From the NCBI GenBank assembly GCA_937959095.1, contig CALGLY010000125.1, positions 1-12,614 of the forward strand: 12,614 nt of DNA, given 5' to 3'. Positions 1 through 8,572 of this stretch are shown here, piece after piece. Within the stretch, counting starts at the first letter, position 1. Every line of letters starts with the position of its first letter. The stretch is from an uncultured Saprospiraceae bacterium. Lineage in GTDB: Bacteria > Bacteroidota > Bacteroidia > Chitinophagales > Saprospiraceae. The notes below the pieces were generated by a model that worked only from the letters and a program-made list of their open reading frames with translations, did not search any database and had not been told where the DNA came from. A program made the position numbers and the translations under genes.

Positions 1-3000
1 TTTGCACCTGTTTGTATTTCTAAATTATAGGTTTCAAAATCAGATGCACAACTCGCATCTTGTACGATGGAGAAGTTAGGAGCTGCTGCTTGTGTGATGC
101 TTGCAGTTCCTATGCTTTCACAATTATTAGTATCTGTTATCGTTACGCTATAATTGCCAGTTCCTACTTCTATTGCGTTAGTTGTTTCGCCTGTAGACCA
201 TTCAAAACTCGCGCCTACGCTTGCGGTCAGTGTTGTAGTTGCTCCAGCACAAAGGCTCGTTGCTCCAGAAATAGAAGCTGGATTATCAGCAAATGCTGTG
301 ACGGTAGTAGAGGTCGTATTTTCGCAACCATTTTCATCGGTAACCGTTAGCATATATTCTCCTATTCCAACGCTAATATTTCGTGTTGTTCTACCATTCG
401 ACCAAGCATAGCTTGTTGCTTCATTGGCAATCAAAAGTGCTTCCGTACCAACACAAACTTCGGATACGCCTGTAATGCTTGCTTGTGGCAATTCATTCAT
501 AATCAAGCTCACCGCAGTACGCGAACTTTGGCAACCATCTGCTGTAGTTATTTCTGCAAAATAGGTGCCTGCTGCGGTTGGTGTGAAGCTTGCTCCTTCT
601 CCTAAGAAAAGTCCATCTATATCCGAATCGAACCAACGAATTTCGGATAGTTCATCACTACTTACACTTAGACTAGGAAAAGCATCCCCTCTACAAATTT
701 CCATATCGCCACTACTTATAGGAGCTGCTATTTGTGGGCAATTGCAATCGGGTGCATTGAAGTTTTGTATAAGTTCGCAACCCGCTGTATTGGTAATCGT
801 AATCGTTACAGGAATATCTGTGGTAATACCTGTGATACTGAAAATGCCATTTGTTCCACTTACGTCTCCTAGACTTGCATCTAAGGTATTTCCAGCTTCT
901 GTAGTAATTCCTAAACCATAAGTCTCTCTATCATCTGAACATTCCAAATCGGTAGAGAGTGTAAGGCTTGGGATGGCATCTTCACCAACGCTTGCTGTTG
1001 CTATACTTTCGCAACCTCTCGCATCTGTTACCGTCACACTATAATCACCTATGCCTACATTCACTTGATTGCTTTCTGCAAAATTGCTCCAAGTATAAGT
1101 CGCTCCTTCACTTGCCGTAAGTACCGTATTCTCATCAGGACAAACTAGTAATACCCCGCTAATGCTTGCTTCTGTAACGGCTAGTTCGCTTATGCTTTCT
1201 TCGTCTGTTGCGGTACAGCCGTTTGCATCCGTAATGACGACGCTATAAGTACCCGCACCGACTTCTATACGTTGTGTTGTTGCACCATTCGACCAAGCAT
1301 AGCTGCTTGCACTCCCTGCATCGAGTTCTGTTAGTCCGTCAGGACAGACTTCTGTAGCTCCTACAATATTTGCGGTAGGTGGCTCATTTATCACAAAATT
1401 GAATGCAGTACGTGGGCTAGTACATTCATTATTTATATTAAAAATTTCAGCAAAATACATTCCTGCCGTACTCGGCACGAAATCGAAACCAACTTCGATA
1501 GCAGTGCCGCCATTTGCCATATTATACCAGCGAATTTCGGAATCCGAATTTACGCCTGCTGGACGCACACTTAGCGTAGGTATCGCATCGCCTGTACAAA
1601 TTTCTATGTTTGTTTCACTCGCCGTTTGTGGTGCTGCTACTTGAGTGCAACTACAATCGGGTGCATTCACTAACTGCTCTGAGAAACAGCCTGTGGTAGA
1701 ATCTGTCACACGCACAGTCACTGGAATGTTTTTGGTGACATTCGTTATCGTAAATGTTCCATTACTTCCCGATACATCCCCTAGGGTTGTGCTTAATTCA
1801 CCATTAGTATCTGTTGTAATTTGGAAGCTGTAAGTTTCTAAATCGTCGGAACATTCTACTAAACCATCTACGAGTGTAAGGCTTGGTAGCGCATTTTCGA
1901 TTACTTCTACCGTAGCAATATCATCACAGCCATTCGCATCCGTCACAGTCACACTATAGTCCCCTATCCCTACATTCACTTGACGACCTTGACCGAAGTT
2001 ACTCCAATTATAAGTCGCCCCTTCGCTGGCAGTAAGGACTGTATTTTCATCGGGACAAACGACTAATTCACCGCTAATACTAGCGTCCTCTACGGCAAAT
2101 TCACTTATGGTTTTAGTATCTGTATCAAAACAGCCATTCGAATCCGTAATCGTGACGGTATAAATTCCTACACCTACTTCTACGCTCGGGCTGATTGCGT
2201 TTCCTGCATTCGATGACCAACTGTAACTTTCTACACTTCCTGTATTAATACTGGCATTTAATTCTACTAAACTATTCGGACAAGCCTGATTTGCTCCTGT
2301 AATCGTTGCCGTTGGAATATCATTAATTACTAAGCGTACTTCTGTTCGCGGACTCTGACAATTGCTCGCTATATCTACGATTTCTGCAAAGTACGTCCCT
2401 GCAACAGTAGGTGTGAAGTTTAGACCTGTCTCTAGCACTGTATTTCCTGTCGCGCTATTGTACCAACGCACTTCCGAATCAGCACTCACCCCTGCTCCAC
2501 TTACGCTTAATGTTGGTATTTCATCCCCTGCACATATTGCTTCATCGCCGATGCTTTGTGGTGCGGCTACCTGTGGGCAACTGCAATCGGGTGCTTCAAA
2601 GGTTTGCCTCGTTTCGCAGCCTGCCTCATTCATCACCGTGATAGTGATAGGCACAGCGGTATCTACTCCGCTTATGTTGTAGAATCCACCGCCACCGCCT
2701 AGTATACCAGAACTTGGTGTTATTACATTCGGTGCTTCGGTATTGATGCGTAAACTATAAGTCATTCTGTCTTCGGAACATTCTAGTAAGCCATCCACTA
2801 GTGTTATGCTTGGTAGTGCTGCTTGTGCTACTTCTACGGCATCAATGCTGGTACAGCCATTGCCATCCGTGACCGTCACGCTATAGTCCCCTATCCCTAC
2901 ATTCACTTGACGACCTTGACCGAAGTTACTCCAATTATAAGTCGCCCCTTCGCTGGCGGTAAGTATTGTCATTTCATTGGGGCAGACAACTAATTCGCCT

Positions 3001-6000
3001 GTAATGTTAGCGGCTGCCACTGTAAATTCTCCTACTGTTTTTGTATCTGTAGAAATACAATCGTTTTCATCAGTAATCGTCACAGTATAAATTCCTGGGC
3101 CAACTTCTACGCTTTGACTAAGTGCATTTCCTGCATTCGATGACCATTCATAACTACTTACATTACCTATATTAATACTTGCACTAAGTTCCAAAGTAGT
3201 ATTCGGGCAAGCTTGATCTGATCCTGAAATCGTTGCTTCAGGAATGTCATTAATAATCAGTCGAATTTGTGTGCGTGGGCTTTTGCAATCATCTTGTGTA
3301 TTTACTATTTCTGCAAAGTAAACACCTTCGGAAGACGGCATAAAATTAACTCCTGTACCTATCGAATTGCCTTCTGTTGCAGTGGTGTACCAATGTACTT
3401 CTGTGTTTTCGCCCAGCCCTGCATTCCCTACACTTAGATTCGGAATAGACTCGCCAAAGCAAACTTCTACATCGCCAAGGCTTTGTGGTGCAGATATGGG
3501 CTCGCAACTACAATCAGGGGCGGGTATGGTTTGAGTAATTCTACAACCTGCTGCATTCGTAACTACAATGGTAAGTTGCGTATTTTCAGGAACATTTGTT
3601 ATATTGAAAAAACCTCCATTACCACTTATAGTTCCTTCACTAAGAACTGGCATAGCATCCGAATCGGTAGAAATAGATAGTGAATAACTCTTTCGGTCAT
3701 CAGAACATTCTGGATCAGAAGTAATCATAAAGCTCGGATCGGAGCTTTGTGTTACCGTTCTCGTAGCCATACTTTCGCAGCCATTACCATCCGTTACAGT
3801 GACGCTATACGTACCTGCATCTACTGTTACTCTATCGCTTTGTGCAAAATTGCTCCAATTATACATCGCGCCTTCACTAGCAATAAGTGTCGACATTTCA
3901 TCGGCACAAATTTGTAAGTCGCCGCTTATAGTTGCCTCTTCTACTACATATTCAGTGACTGTTTCACTTGCTATTGCTTCGCAGTTATTGTTATCTGTAA
4001 TGGTTACGCTATACATCCCTTCCCCTACTATCACACTTGGACTAATTGCATCATTAGCATTGGAAGACCAACGGTAGGTGTTATTCGGATTTCCTGCATT
4101 TAGCGTTGTTTCTCCATCTGGGCACACTCGTAGTGTCCCTGTAATAGTTGCTGTAGGATTGGGATTAATTATTAATTGAACTGGCGTGCGCGGGCTCTTG
4201 CAATCACTTTCTGTATTGATTATTTCTGCAAAATAGGTACCTGAGCTAGTGGCACTAAAACTAAATCCTGTCGCAATAACATCTGTACCCGTGGCATCTC
4301 TATACCAACGGACTTCTTCTGTATCTACATCAATAGTAGCACTCACACTCAAGGGCGGAATAGGCATTCCCATACAAACCTCAACTGGATTTCCTGCCGA
4401 AGGTGCAGTAATCATAGGACACTCACACTCTGGTGCTGCGATGAATTGTTGCACGCTACAGTTGGCAGCATTCGTAATTACGACTGTAATGCTTTGCCCT
4501 GCTGGAATATCACGTACTATATATTGACCACCATTCACCGATGGCACGCCAATACCTCCATTTACCATTATGGTGCTACCCGTTTCGGAGTTTACTACAG
4601 CCGTATAGGTTTGTAAATCTTGAAGACAAAAAGTAGTTGGCGTATCAAAAATACTAGGAACTGCGGTTTCTGTAATGATATGCGTATCGGTGCTTTCGCA
4701 ATTATTATCATCGGTCGCAGTGACAACATATGTTCCTCTTCCTACATCGATGCTGCTGCTAGTTGTAGTAGCATCCCATCGGTAATCCGTCGCGCCGCTT
4801 GCTGTAATGGTTGTGATTGTACCTTCACAAATTTGGGTTGCTCCATTAATACTTACTTGCGTAGTTGGGAAAGTACCAATAGTCTCACTAGCCATTGCTT
4901 CGCAGCCTTCGCTGTTTCTCACTGTGACACTATATGTGCCAGCTCCTACGTCAATACTAGGTGTTATTTCATTATTAAAACTCCACCTAAAGGTGCTTGT
5001 GGTGCTATTATTATCTACGGCTGTTATTGTTGTAGTTTCGTTTTCGCAGACATTGGTTATGCCATTGATTTGTGGACTTGGGGCAGGATTGATAATTAAT
5101 TGAACTGGCACTCTAGCACTTGGACAATCATTATCTGTATTATAAATTTCAGCAAAATACGTGCCTGCTATAGTTGCATTCAAATTCGGGCCAGATGCAA
5201 TAGACATACCGCCAGCAGCTTGATTGTACCAACGAATTTCTAAAGCTGCATCGCCTCCTGTTCCACTTGCACTCAAAGGAGGAATAGGTGCGCCATCACA
5301 TATTTCTACATTGCTACCAATAGAAGGCGCGCTGATGTTAGGGCAACCACAATCGGCAGAGGGAATGGTAAGAGTATTGCTACAGCCATTATCATCCGTC
5401 ATAGTCACTGCTATATCGGTGCCTACGGGTATGCCTAAAATAGCAAAATCGCCATTCCCTGTACCTATGATAGTTGAGGTAGGACTGACGCTTATATTAT
5501 TTCCTACTTCACTCCTCACGGTTACTTCATATTCTTCAAAGCTATTGCCTGAACAATCCGCAGGAATAACTATAGTAATTGTTGGTTTTGGATTGACATT
5601 TACGGTAACTGTTTCGGTAGCTTCGCAATCTCCATCGCCTGTAATCACGACGCTATAGACTGTAGTCATGTTAGGACTAACGGTAATACTTGGACTCGTT
5701 GCGCCTGTATTCCAACTATAGCTATTGCCACCTGTGGCCGTAAGGGTAACAGCAGGATCGCCTTCACAGAGGACTTGGTTGTTTGTAATCGTTGTTGTTA
5801 ATGAACCGCCTGTGGTGAGTTGGATGGGAACACGAGTACTGGTACAAACATCTGGCGGAGGTAATTCTGCGGTAGCGGCATAATACGTACCTACAATACC
5901 TGGATTAAAACTACTGCCTACTCCTATAAAATCTTCGGGATCGCTGGTAGGAGAATCATACCAAAAAATTTCTAAATTATTGGCAGCCGTAGCATTTAAT

Positions 6001-7667
6001 ACGGGAAACTCCCCACAAGGTGCATCCGAAAGCGAGACCATTGGTGGTTGTGGAGCTGTTGTTACAATAACTACAACCTCTAATTCTGAAATACAGCCCG
6101 TTTGATCATCAATTACATTTAAAATATAAAGTCCTTCACTAGCAGCAGTAATATTAGGAATGTTTACGGTTCCATCCGTACCAGTAAAAGCTGCGGGAGA
6201 GTTATTTGGGAAAACCCACTCAAATTCATAGGTACCTGGGTTTTCAGGACGGGCATCTAGCGTAAGCGATTCCCCGATGCAGGCGATATAATCTTCTTCT
6301 CCTTGTATTTGCCCTGGTCCATCTTCTATAACTACTAAAAACTCTGCTTCACTAAAACAGCCTGTATCTGGGTCTTCTACAATCACAAAATAAAGCGCCT
6401 CTCCCGATTCTTCAACCCTTCCAAAATCTAGCCGATCTTCATTTATTCCTGATAATATGGTATTCCCATTTTCATCTGTCCAAGTATAATCATAGTCATC
6501 ATCACCTTGCGGTCTAGCACGTAATTGTACGCGTTCTCCTGTACACTCAAATACATCATCATTAGGTACTCGCCCTGGCCCGTCTAATACTTCTACAAAA
6601 GCAAATTCTGGATCTTCTGGTTCGCAAGGAGCATTAGGGTCGACTACAAATACTCCATAAACTCCTTCATCATCCATATCTAGAGTACCCAAATCGAATT
6701 CATCTTCACCTGCTCCTTCTAGTATAGTATTGCCACTTTCATTTATCCAGGTATAATAAAAATCTCCTTCGGCATCCGTACTTTCTGTTCGCGCTCTCAA
6801 TCTTCCTCTTTCTCCAGCGCAATCTACCACCTCACTTAGACTCACTCTTCCTGTACCTCCTGCTGCTACGGTTACGAAAAATTCAACTAATTTAAAACAA
6901 CCATCGCTATTCTGCACCTCAACGGCATACAGTCCTGAATCTGAAATTTGAGCATCATTAATCCTATACTGATCATCTGTTGCACCAGGTATATTATTAC
7001 CACTGCTATTGAGCCATTGATAGGTTTCGCCTCCTTGTGTGCTACTAAGTCGCAAACGTACATCGTCTCCTTCACAAGCAAGAATATCTTCTTCTTGTGC
7101 ACGCGCTGAAATGCCTTGTCCTTGTCCTTCTATAATGATTTGTTCGATACAAAGCTGTTCGGTTTTTTCTTGTGTTCCTATTTGTATATCAATGTTTAAT
7201 CGATCTCCTGTAACAGGAAGTACTGCTACTATCGCCTCGCTATAAAAAGTACCTGTCGGATAATCAGTCTCACTCTCTGATTCTCCACCAGAGGATATAC
7301 GGACTCGAATTCTATCCGCGCCACACTGCCCTTGTCCTTCAAAACCTACATCGGCTGTACCTACTGCAACTACTGTAACGATAACCGTACAAAAATCTGA
7401 AACGTCAATATTATTAATACTATACGAACTGCTATTGTCTCCTGAGGTAGAAGGTCCACAGTTCATGCAACCACTTCCTTCCAAATCCGTAACACAAAGC
7501 GACCCTCCGAAAGTGACCGTATTCCCATCCCCACAATCTCTTTCATCGAAATTTCCGGCAGAAAAGGAAGAAATCGTTTGGATAAGTGTCTGTCCACTCA
7601 ACAATAAAGTACAACAACAAATAAAAGTGAAGGATAGAAGGGTTACTTTTACAGCAAAACGCATCAT
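1..7667 (-). CDS. Giant secreted Ig/SprB-repeat adhesin-like protein, 5' part (C-terminus beyond the left edge)
   Basis: This is an open frame of 2555 codons from ATG at 7667 to the left edge; I found no in-frame stop, and repeat landmarks stay in phase throughout. An adjacent second ATG (7664) is an equally possible start. Order from the N-terminus: signal peptide (1-26), Cys-containing beta-rich domain (about 27-175), four Ig-like domains (about 190-541), an Ig-like plus SprB-like leader (about 543-694), then a 308-residue super-repeat copied six times plus part of a seventh. Recurring motifs are RWYN, GTYFAEI, WSNG and YSVTVTDxNGC; the last is typical of SprB repeats, named after the Flavobacterium gliding adhesin. 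No membrane segment was seen after the signal peptide. Proteins of this design are normally exported by the type IX system through a C-terminal domain, which would lie outside the window, so that route is inference. The likely role is surface adhesion, gliding or matrix function; the ligand is unknown. Confidence 0.93.
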   Translation of the reverse strand, partial: MMRFAVKVTLLSFTFICCCTLLLSGQTLIQTISSFSAGNFDERDCGDGNTVTFGGSLCVTDLEGSGCMNCGPSTSGDNSSSYSINNIDVSDFCTVIVTVVAVGTADVGFEGQGQCGADRIRVRISSGGESESETDYPTGTFYSEAIVAVLPVTGDRLNIDIQIGTQEKTEQLCIEQIIIEGQGQGISARAQEEDILACEGDDVRLRLSSTQGGETYQWLNSSGNNIPGATDDQYRINDAQISDSGLYAVEVQNSDGCFKLVEFFVTVAAGGTGRVSLSEVVDCAGERGRLRARTESTDAEGDFYYTWINESGNTILEGAGEDEFDLGTLDMDDEGVYGVFVVDPNAPCEPEDPEFAFVEVLDGPGRVPNDDVFECTGERVQLRARPQGDDDYDYTWTDENGNTILSGINEDRLDFGRVEESGEALYFVIVEDPDTGCFSEAEFLVVIEDGPGQIQGEEDYIACIGESLTLDARPENPGTYEFEWVFPNNSPAAFTGTDGTVNIPNITAASEGLYILNVIDDQTGCISELEVVVIVTTAPQPPMVSLSDAPCGEFPVLNATAANNLEIFWYDSPTSDPEDFIGVGSSFNPGIVGTYYAATAELPPPDVCTSTRVPIQLTTGGSLTTTITNNQVLCEGDPAVTLTATGGNSYSWNTGATSPSITVSPNMTTVYSVVITGDGDCEATETVTVNVNPKPTITIVIPADCSGNSFEEYEVTVRSEVGNNISVSPTSTIIGTGNGDFAILGIPVGTDIAVTMTDDNGCSNTLTIPSADCGCPNISAPSIGSNVEICDGAPIPPLSASGTGGDAALEIRWYNQAAGGMSIASGPNLNATIAGTYFAEIYNTDNDCPSARVPVQLIINPAPSPQINGITNVCENETTTITAVDNNSTTSTFRWSFNNEITPSIDVGAGTYSVTVRNSEGCEAMASETIGTFPTTQVSINGATQICEGTITTITASGATDYRWDATTTSSSIDVGRGTYVVTATDDNNCESTDTHIITETAVPSIFDTPTTFCLQDLQTYTAVVNSETGSTIMVNGGIGVPSVNGGQYIVRDIPAGQSITVVITNAANCSVQQFIAAPECECPMITAPSAGNPVEVCMGMPIPPLSVSATIDVDTEEVRWYRDATGTDVIATGFSFSATSSGTYFAEIINTESDCKSPRTPVQLIINPNPTATITGTLRVCPDGETTLNAGNPNNTYRWSSNANDAISPSVIVGEGMYSVTITDNNNCEAIASETVTEYVVEEATISGDLQICADEMSTLIASEGAMYNWSNFAQSDRVTVDAGTYSVTVTDGNGCESMATRTVTQSSDPSFMITSDPECSDDRKSYSLSISTDSDAMPVLSEGTISGNGGFFNITNVPENTQLTIVVTNAAGCRITQTIPAPDCSCEPISAPQSLGDVEVCFGESIPNLSVGNAGLGENTEVHWYTTATEGNSIGTGVNFMPSSEGVYFAEIVNTQDDCKSPRTQIRLIINDIPEATISGSDQACPNTTLELSASINIGNVSSYEWSSNAGNALSQSVEVGPGIYTVTITDENDCISTDTKTVGEFTVAAANITGELVVCPNEMTILTASEGATYNWSNFGQGRQVNVGIGDYSVTVTDGNGCTSIDAVEVAQAALPSITLVDGLLECSEDRMTYSLRINTEAPNVITPSSGILGGGGGFYNISGVDTAVPITITVMNEAGCETRQTFEAPDCSCPQVAAPQSIGDEAICAGDEIPTLSVSGAGVSADSEVRWYNSATGNTVLETGLNFTPTVAGTYFAEIVDIASNCQSPRTEVRLVINDIPTATITGANQACPNSLVELNASINTGSVESYSWSSNAGNAISPSVEVGVGIYTVTITDSNGCFDTDTKTISEFAVEDASISGELVVCPDENTVLTASEGATYNWSNFGQGRQVNVGIGDYSVTVTDANGCDDIATVEVIENALPSLTLVDGLVECSDDLETYSFQITTDTNGELSTTLGDVSGSNGTFTITNVTKNIPVTVRVTDSTTGCFSEQLVNAPDCSCTQVAAPQTASETNIEICTGDAIPTLSVRPAGVNSDSEIRWYNMANGGTAIEVGFDFVPSTAGMYFAEIFNINNECTSPRTAFNFVINEPPTANIVGATEVCPDGLTELDAGSASSYAWSNGATTQRIEVGAGTYSVVITDANGCTATDEESISELAVTEASISGVLLVCPDENTVLTASEGATYTWSNFAESNQVNVGIGDYSVTVTDARGCESIATASVGEDAIPSLTLSTDLECSDDRETYGLGITTEAGNTLDASLGDVSGTNGIFSITGITTDIPVTITITNTAGCELIQNFNAPDCNCPQIAAPISSGDMEICRGDAFPSLSVSSDELSEIRWFDSDIDGLFLGEGASFTPTAAGTYFAEITTADGCQSSRTAVSLIMNELPQASITGVSEVCVGTEALLIANEATSYAWSNGRTTRNISVGIGEYMLTVTDENGCENTTSTTVTAFADNPASISGATSLCAGATTTLTASVGASFEWSTGETTNAIEVGTGNYSVTITDTNNCESIGTASITQAAAPNFSIVQDASCASDFETYNLEIQTGA
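1954..2030 (-). repeat. 77-base identical tract, copy 1 (module D, fourth super-repeat unit)
   Basis: This stretch encodes the WSN-to-GDYS part of a SprB-like module and is identical base for base to 2881-2957. The copies are 927 bases apart, which is exactly one super-repeat unit. The flanking bases diverge, and equivalent segments in other units, for example around 1045-1120, differ at many positions including silent ones. Confidence 0.95.
2881..2957 (-). repeat. 77-base identical tract, copy 2 (module D, third super-repeat unit)
   Basis: Partner of 1954-2030, identical over all 77 bases and in the same position within its unit. Identity that includes third codon positions is more than protein-level selection would need and points to recent duplication or gene conversion. 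Confidence 0.95.
6045..7110 (-). other. Four tandem acidic Ig-like domains of the adhesin
   Basis: Four domains of 85 to 92 residues have their first cysteine at residues about 198, 283, 375 and 463, each in a context like xCxGExxxL. Each has a conserved Trp (YQW, YTW, YTW, FEW) and an Ig F-strand pattern such as DSGLYAV, DEGVYGV or SEGLYIL, followed by a second cysteine. The linkers contain GPG (DGPGRV, DGPGQI). The block is rich in Asp and Glu, unlike the Thr/Ser/Asn-rich array after it, which suggests a different origin or a cation-binding stalk. Domain edges are estimates. Confidence 0.8.
7140..7589 (-). other. N-terminal Cys-containing beta-rich domain of the adhesin
   Basis: Residues about 27-176 are not part of any repeat. 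They hold about seven cysteines, including a CMNC pair, and alternating hydrophobic stretches such as FCTVIVTVVAVG and RIRVRI that suggest a beta sandwich. It ends in a Gly/Gln-rich linker (EGQGQG) before the Ig block. I do not recognise the family. Its position at the tip of a long repeat stalk would suit a ligand-binding head, but that is inference. Confidence 0.5.
7590..7667 (-). other. Signal peptide of the giant adhesin
   Basis: The first 26 residues have a basic start (MMRFAVK), a hydrophobic core with three consecutive cysteines (residues 17-19), and end in LSGQ. Cleavage after Gln26 fits the habit of Bacteroidota signal peptides ending in a small residue plus Q. The Cys run is not followed by a convincing lipobox arrangement, so I read this as a signal peptidase I substrate rather than a lipoprotein. 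Confidence 0.7.
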
Positions 7668-7818
7668 AATGTTTTTATTTGTGAAGGCTTTCGATAATAT
7701 TTGATATACTAGAAGGGGTTGTTAAGCAACATATCGGGGAAAGCAAGTAGAGATAGAAAGCCTAAATAATAGTTAACTTAAAAAGTATCAGAATTATATT
7801 TTACTAATAAATAGGGGA

Positions 7819-7826
7819 CAAATATA
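7819..7826 (-). promoter_or_regulatory. Candidate Bacteroidota -7 box (TATATTTG) for the giant adhesin
   Basis: On the minus strand this site reads TATATTTG, a full match to the TAnnTTTG -7 consensus of the Bacteroidota primary sigma factor. No clear TTG -33 element is present at the usual spacing; the best upstream match is a TTTACC. Transcription would start near 7812 and leave a leader of about 145 bases before the ATG at 7667. The A+T-rich context makes chance matches likely. Confidence 0.35.
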
Positions 7827-7895
7827 CAGTTCCGTAGGTAAACTCTATTTTAAAATTTTGATAATTCTTCTGCTTCTATAAAAAAATAATGTAAT

Positions 7896-8531
7896 ATGAA
7901 ACATATTTTAGTCGTAATAGCCTTTTTTTCGCTCCTAGCTTGCCAATCTAAAGTAGCTATAGAGGATATAGATACTGTGCCAGTTATCGAAAAGAACGAT
8001 GAAAAATTTGCAGATGTATTTCAACATCTAGAAGGGCAATGGGAAGGACAACTCAAAATTTTTGAAGATTTATCGCCTAGCAAGCGCGAGAAAAAGGCAT
8101 TGCAACAATTAGATATGTCTGATTTGCGAAATCCTAATTTAAAATTGCAACAAATCGCGAATGTGCAACGCAACTATCGTTCCGAAAGTCCGTATTTTCA
8201 ACGCATAGAAATTCAAGAAACCTACTACGATGAAGAAGGCAAGGAATTAGAACAACTTATCTATACAGGAGTTAATAAAATACAGAAGGGCAATTTATGG
8301 TCGGTGCTACAAGGACGCGGTGATACCCTACAACTTCGAGCAGGAAAAATAATGAACGACAAGCTTATTTCTTGGAAACGGAATGAAAAAGCCCCCTATC
8401 GGATGGATTATATAGAAGAAAAACGACAAGAAAATATACTAGAATTGATTGGATATACGTATGGGCCAGAAGATAATCCAAAATTGATGCCTCGTTTTTG
8501 GTATTATGGACGCTATGAATTGGTGAAATAG
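7896..8531 (+). CDS. Lipoprotein of unknown function (211 aa)
   Basis: The N-terminus has Lys3, a hydrophobic core and the lipobox LLAC, so Cys16 is the predicted lipidated residue after signal peptidase II cleavage. The mature part begins with an acidic linker (AIEDIDTVPVIEK), then HLEGQWEGQL near residue 45, a charged helical stretch (about 60-90), and a long run of alternating strands (RIEIQETYY, WSVLQGRGDTLQL, WYYGRYELVK). A Gly-x-Trp motif followed by antiparallel strands recalls lipocalin-like beta barrels, so a small ligand-binding barrel is possible, but I do not recognise the family. The start is the only ATG giving a full signal sequence; the upstream region is A+T-rich with no Shine-Dalgarno. 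A weak -7-like AAATTTTG lies at 7853-7860. The gene may be transcribed together with the BatC-like gene 41 bases downstream. Confidence 0.88.
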   Translation: MKHILVVIAFFSLLACQSKVAIEDIDTVPVIEKNDEKFADVFQHLEGQWEGQLKIFEDLSPSKREKKALQQLDMSDLRNPNLKLQQIANVQRNYRSESPYFQRIEIQETYYDEEGKELEQLIYTGVNKIQKGNLWSVLQGRGDTLQLRAGKIMNDKLISWKRNEKAPYRMDYIEEKRQENILELIGYTYGPEDNPKLMPRFWYYGRYELVK

Positions 8532-8572
8532 CGTTGAGTAAATGGAGAATTAAAAATTGATAATTGAAAACT

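Larger units (their letters stand above)
1..5585 (-). repeat. Protein-coding tandem super-repeat, six full units of about 308 residues plus a partial seventh
   Basis: Taking the Pro that opens each unit as the boundary, units span 4659-5585, 3738-4658, 2814-3737, 1887-2813, 972-1886 and 81-971 (309, 307, 308, 309, 305 and 297 residues), with a seventh beginning at 80. Each unit has four modules. A (about 85 residues) has ECSxDxETY and ends in APDCxCP. B (about 85) is an Ig-like domain with EICxGDxIPTLSV, RWYN, GTYFAEI and SPRT. C and D (about 65-75 each) are two SprB-like domains with a VCP-type Cys, a conserved Trp (usually WSN) and a YxVTxTDxNGC ending. Modules C and D resemble each other, so an older duplication lies inside the unit. 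The first two units are the most diverged and the third to fifth the most alike. Every module carries paired cysteines, consistent with disulfide-stabilised export. Confidence 0.93.

Noticed and set aside
1..5585. Regular DNA periodicity that could suggest a satellite or CRISPR-like array
   Set aside because: The period of about 920 bases is in frame and explained by protein super-repeats; there are no short identical repeats with unique spacers.
60..5658. Many plus-strand reading frames of 60 to 160 codons across the left half
   Set aside because: They are antisense to the long minus-strand adhesin frame, recur with its repeat period and show no domain or signal sequence of their own.
7718..7730. 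Small hairpin GTTG-TTAAG-CAAC upstream of the adhesin
   Set aside because: A four-base stem is expected by chance and has no supporting context.
7853..7860. AAATTTTG as a -7 box for the first lipoprotein gene
   Set aside because: It mismatches the first consensus base and lacks an upstream TTG in this A+T-rich stretch; the position is plausible but the evidence is too thin.
8564..8572. TTG start for the batC-like gene, three codons before the ATG
   Set aside because: ATG at 8573 already gives a complete signal peptide and is the more common codon; the TTG start remains possible and is noted in the gene entry.
8532..8572. Short A+T-rich spacer with TAAAAATTGATAATTG between the lipoprotein and batC-like genes
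   Set aside because: It resembles low-complexity intergenic words seen in many A+T-rich genomes; no stem or promoter could be supported.
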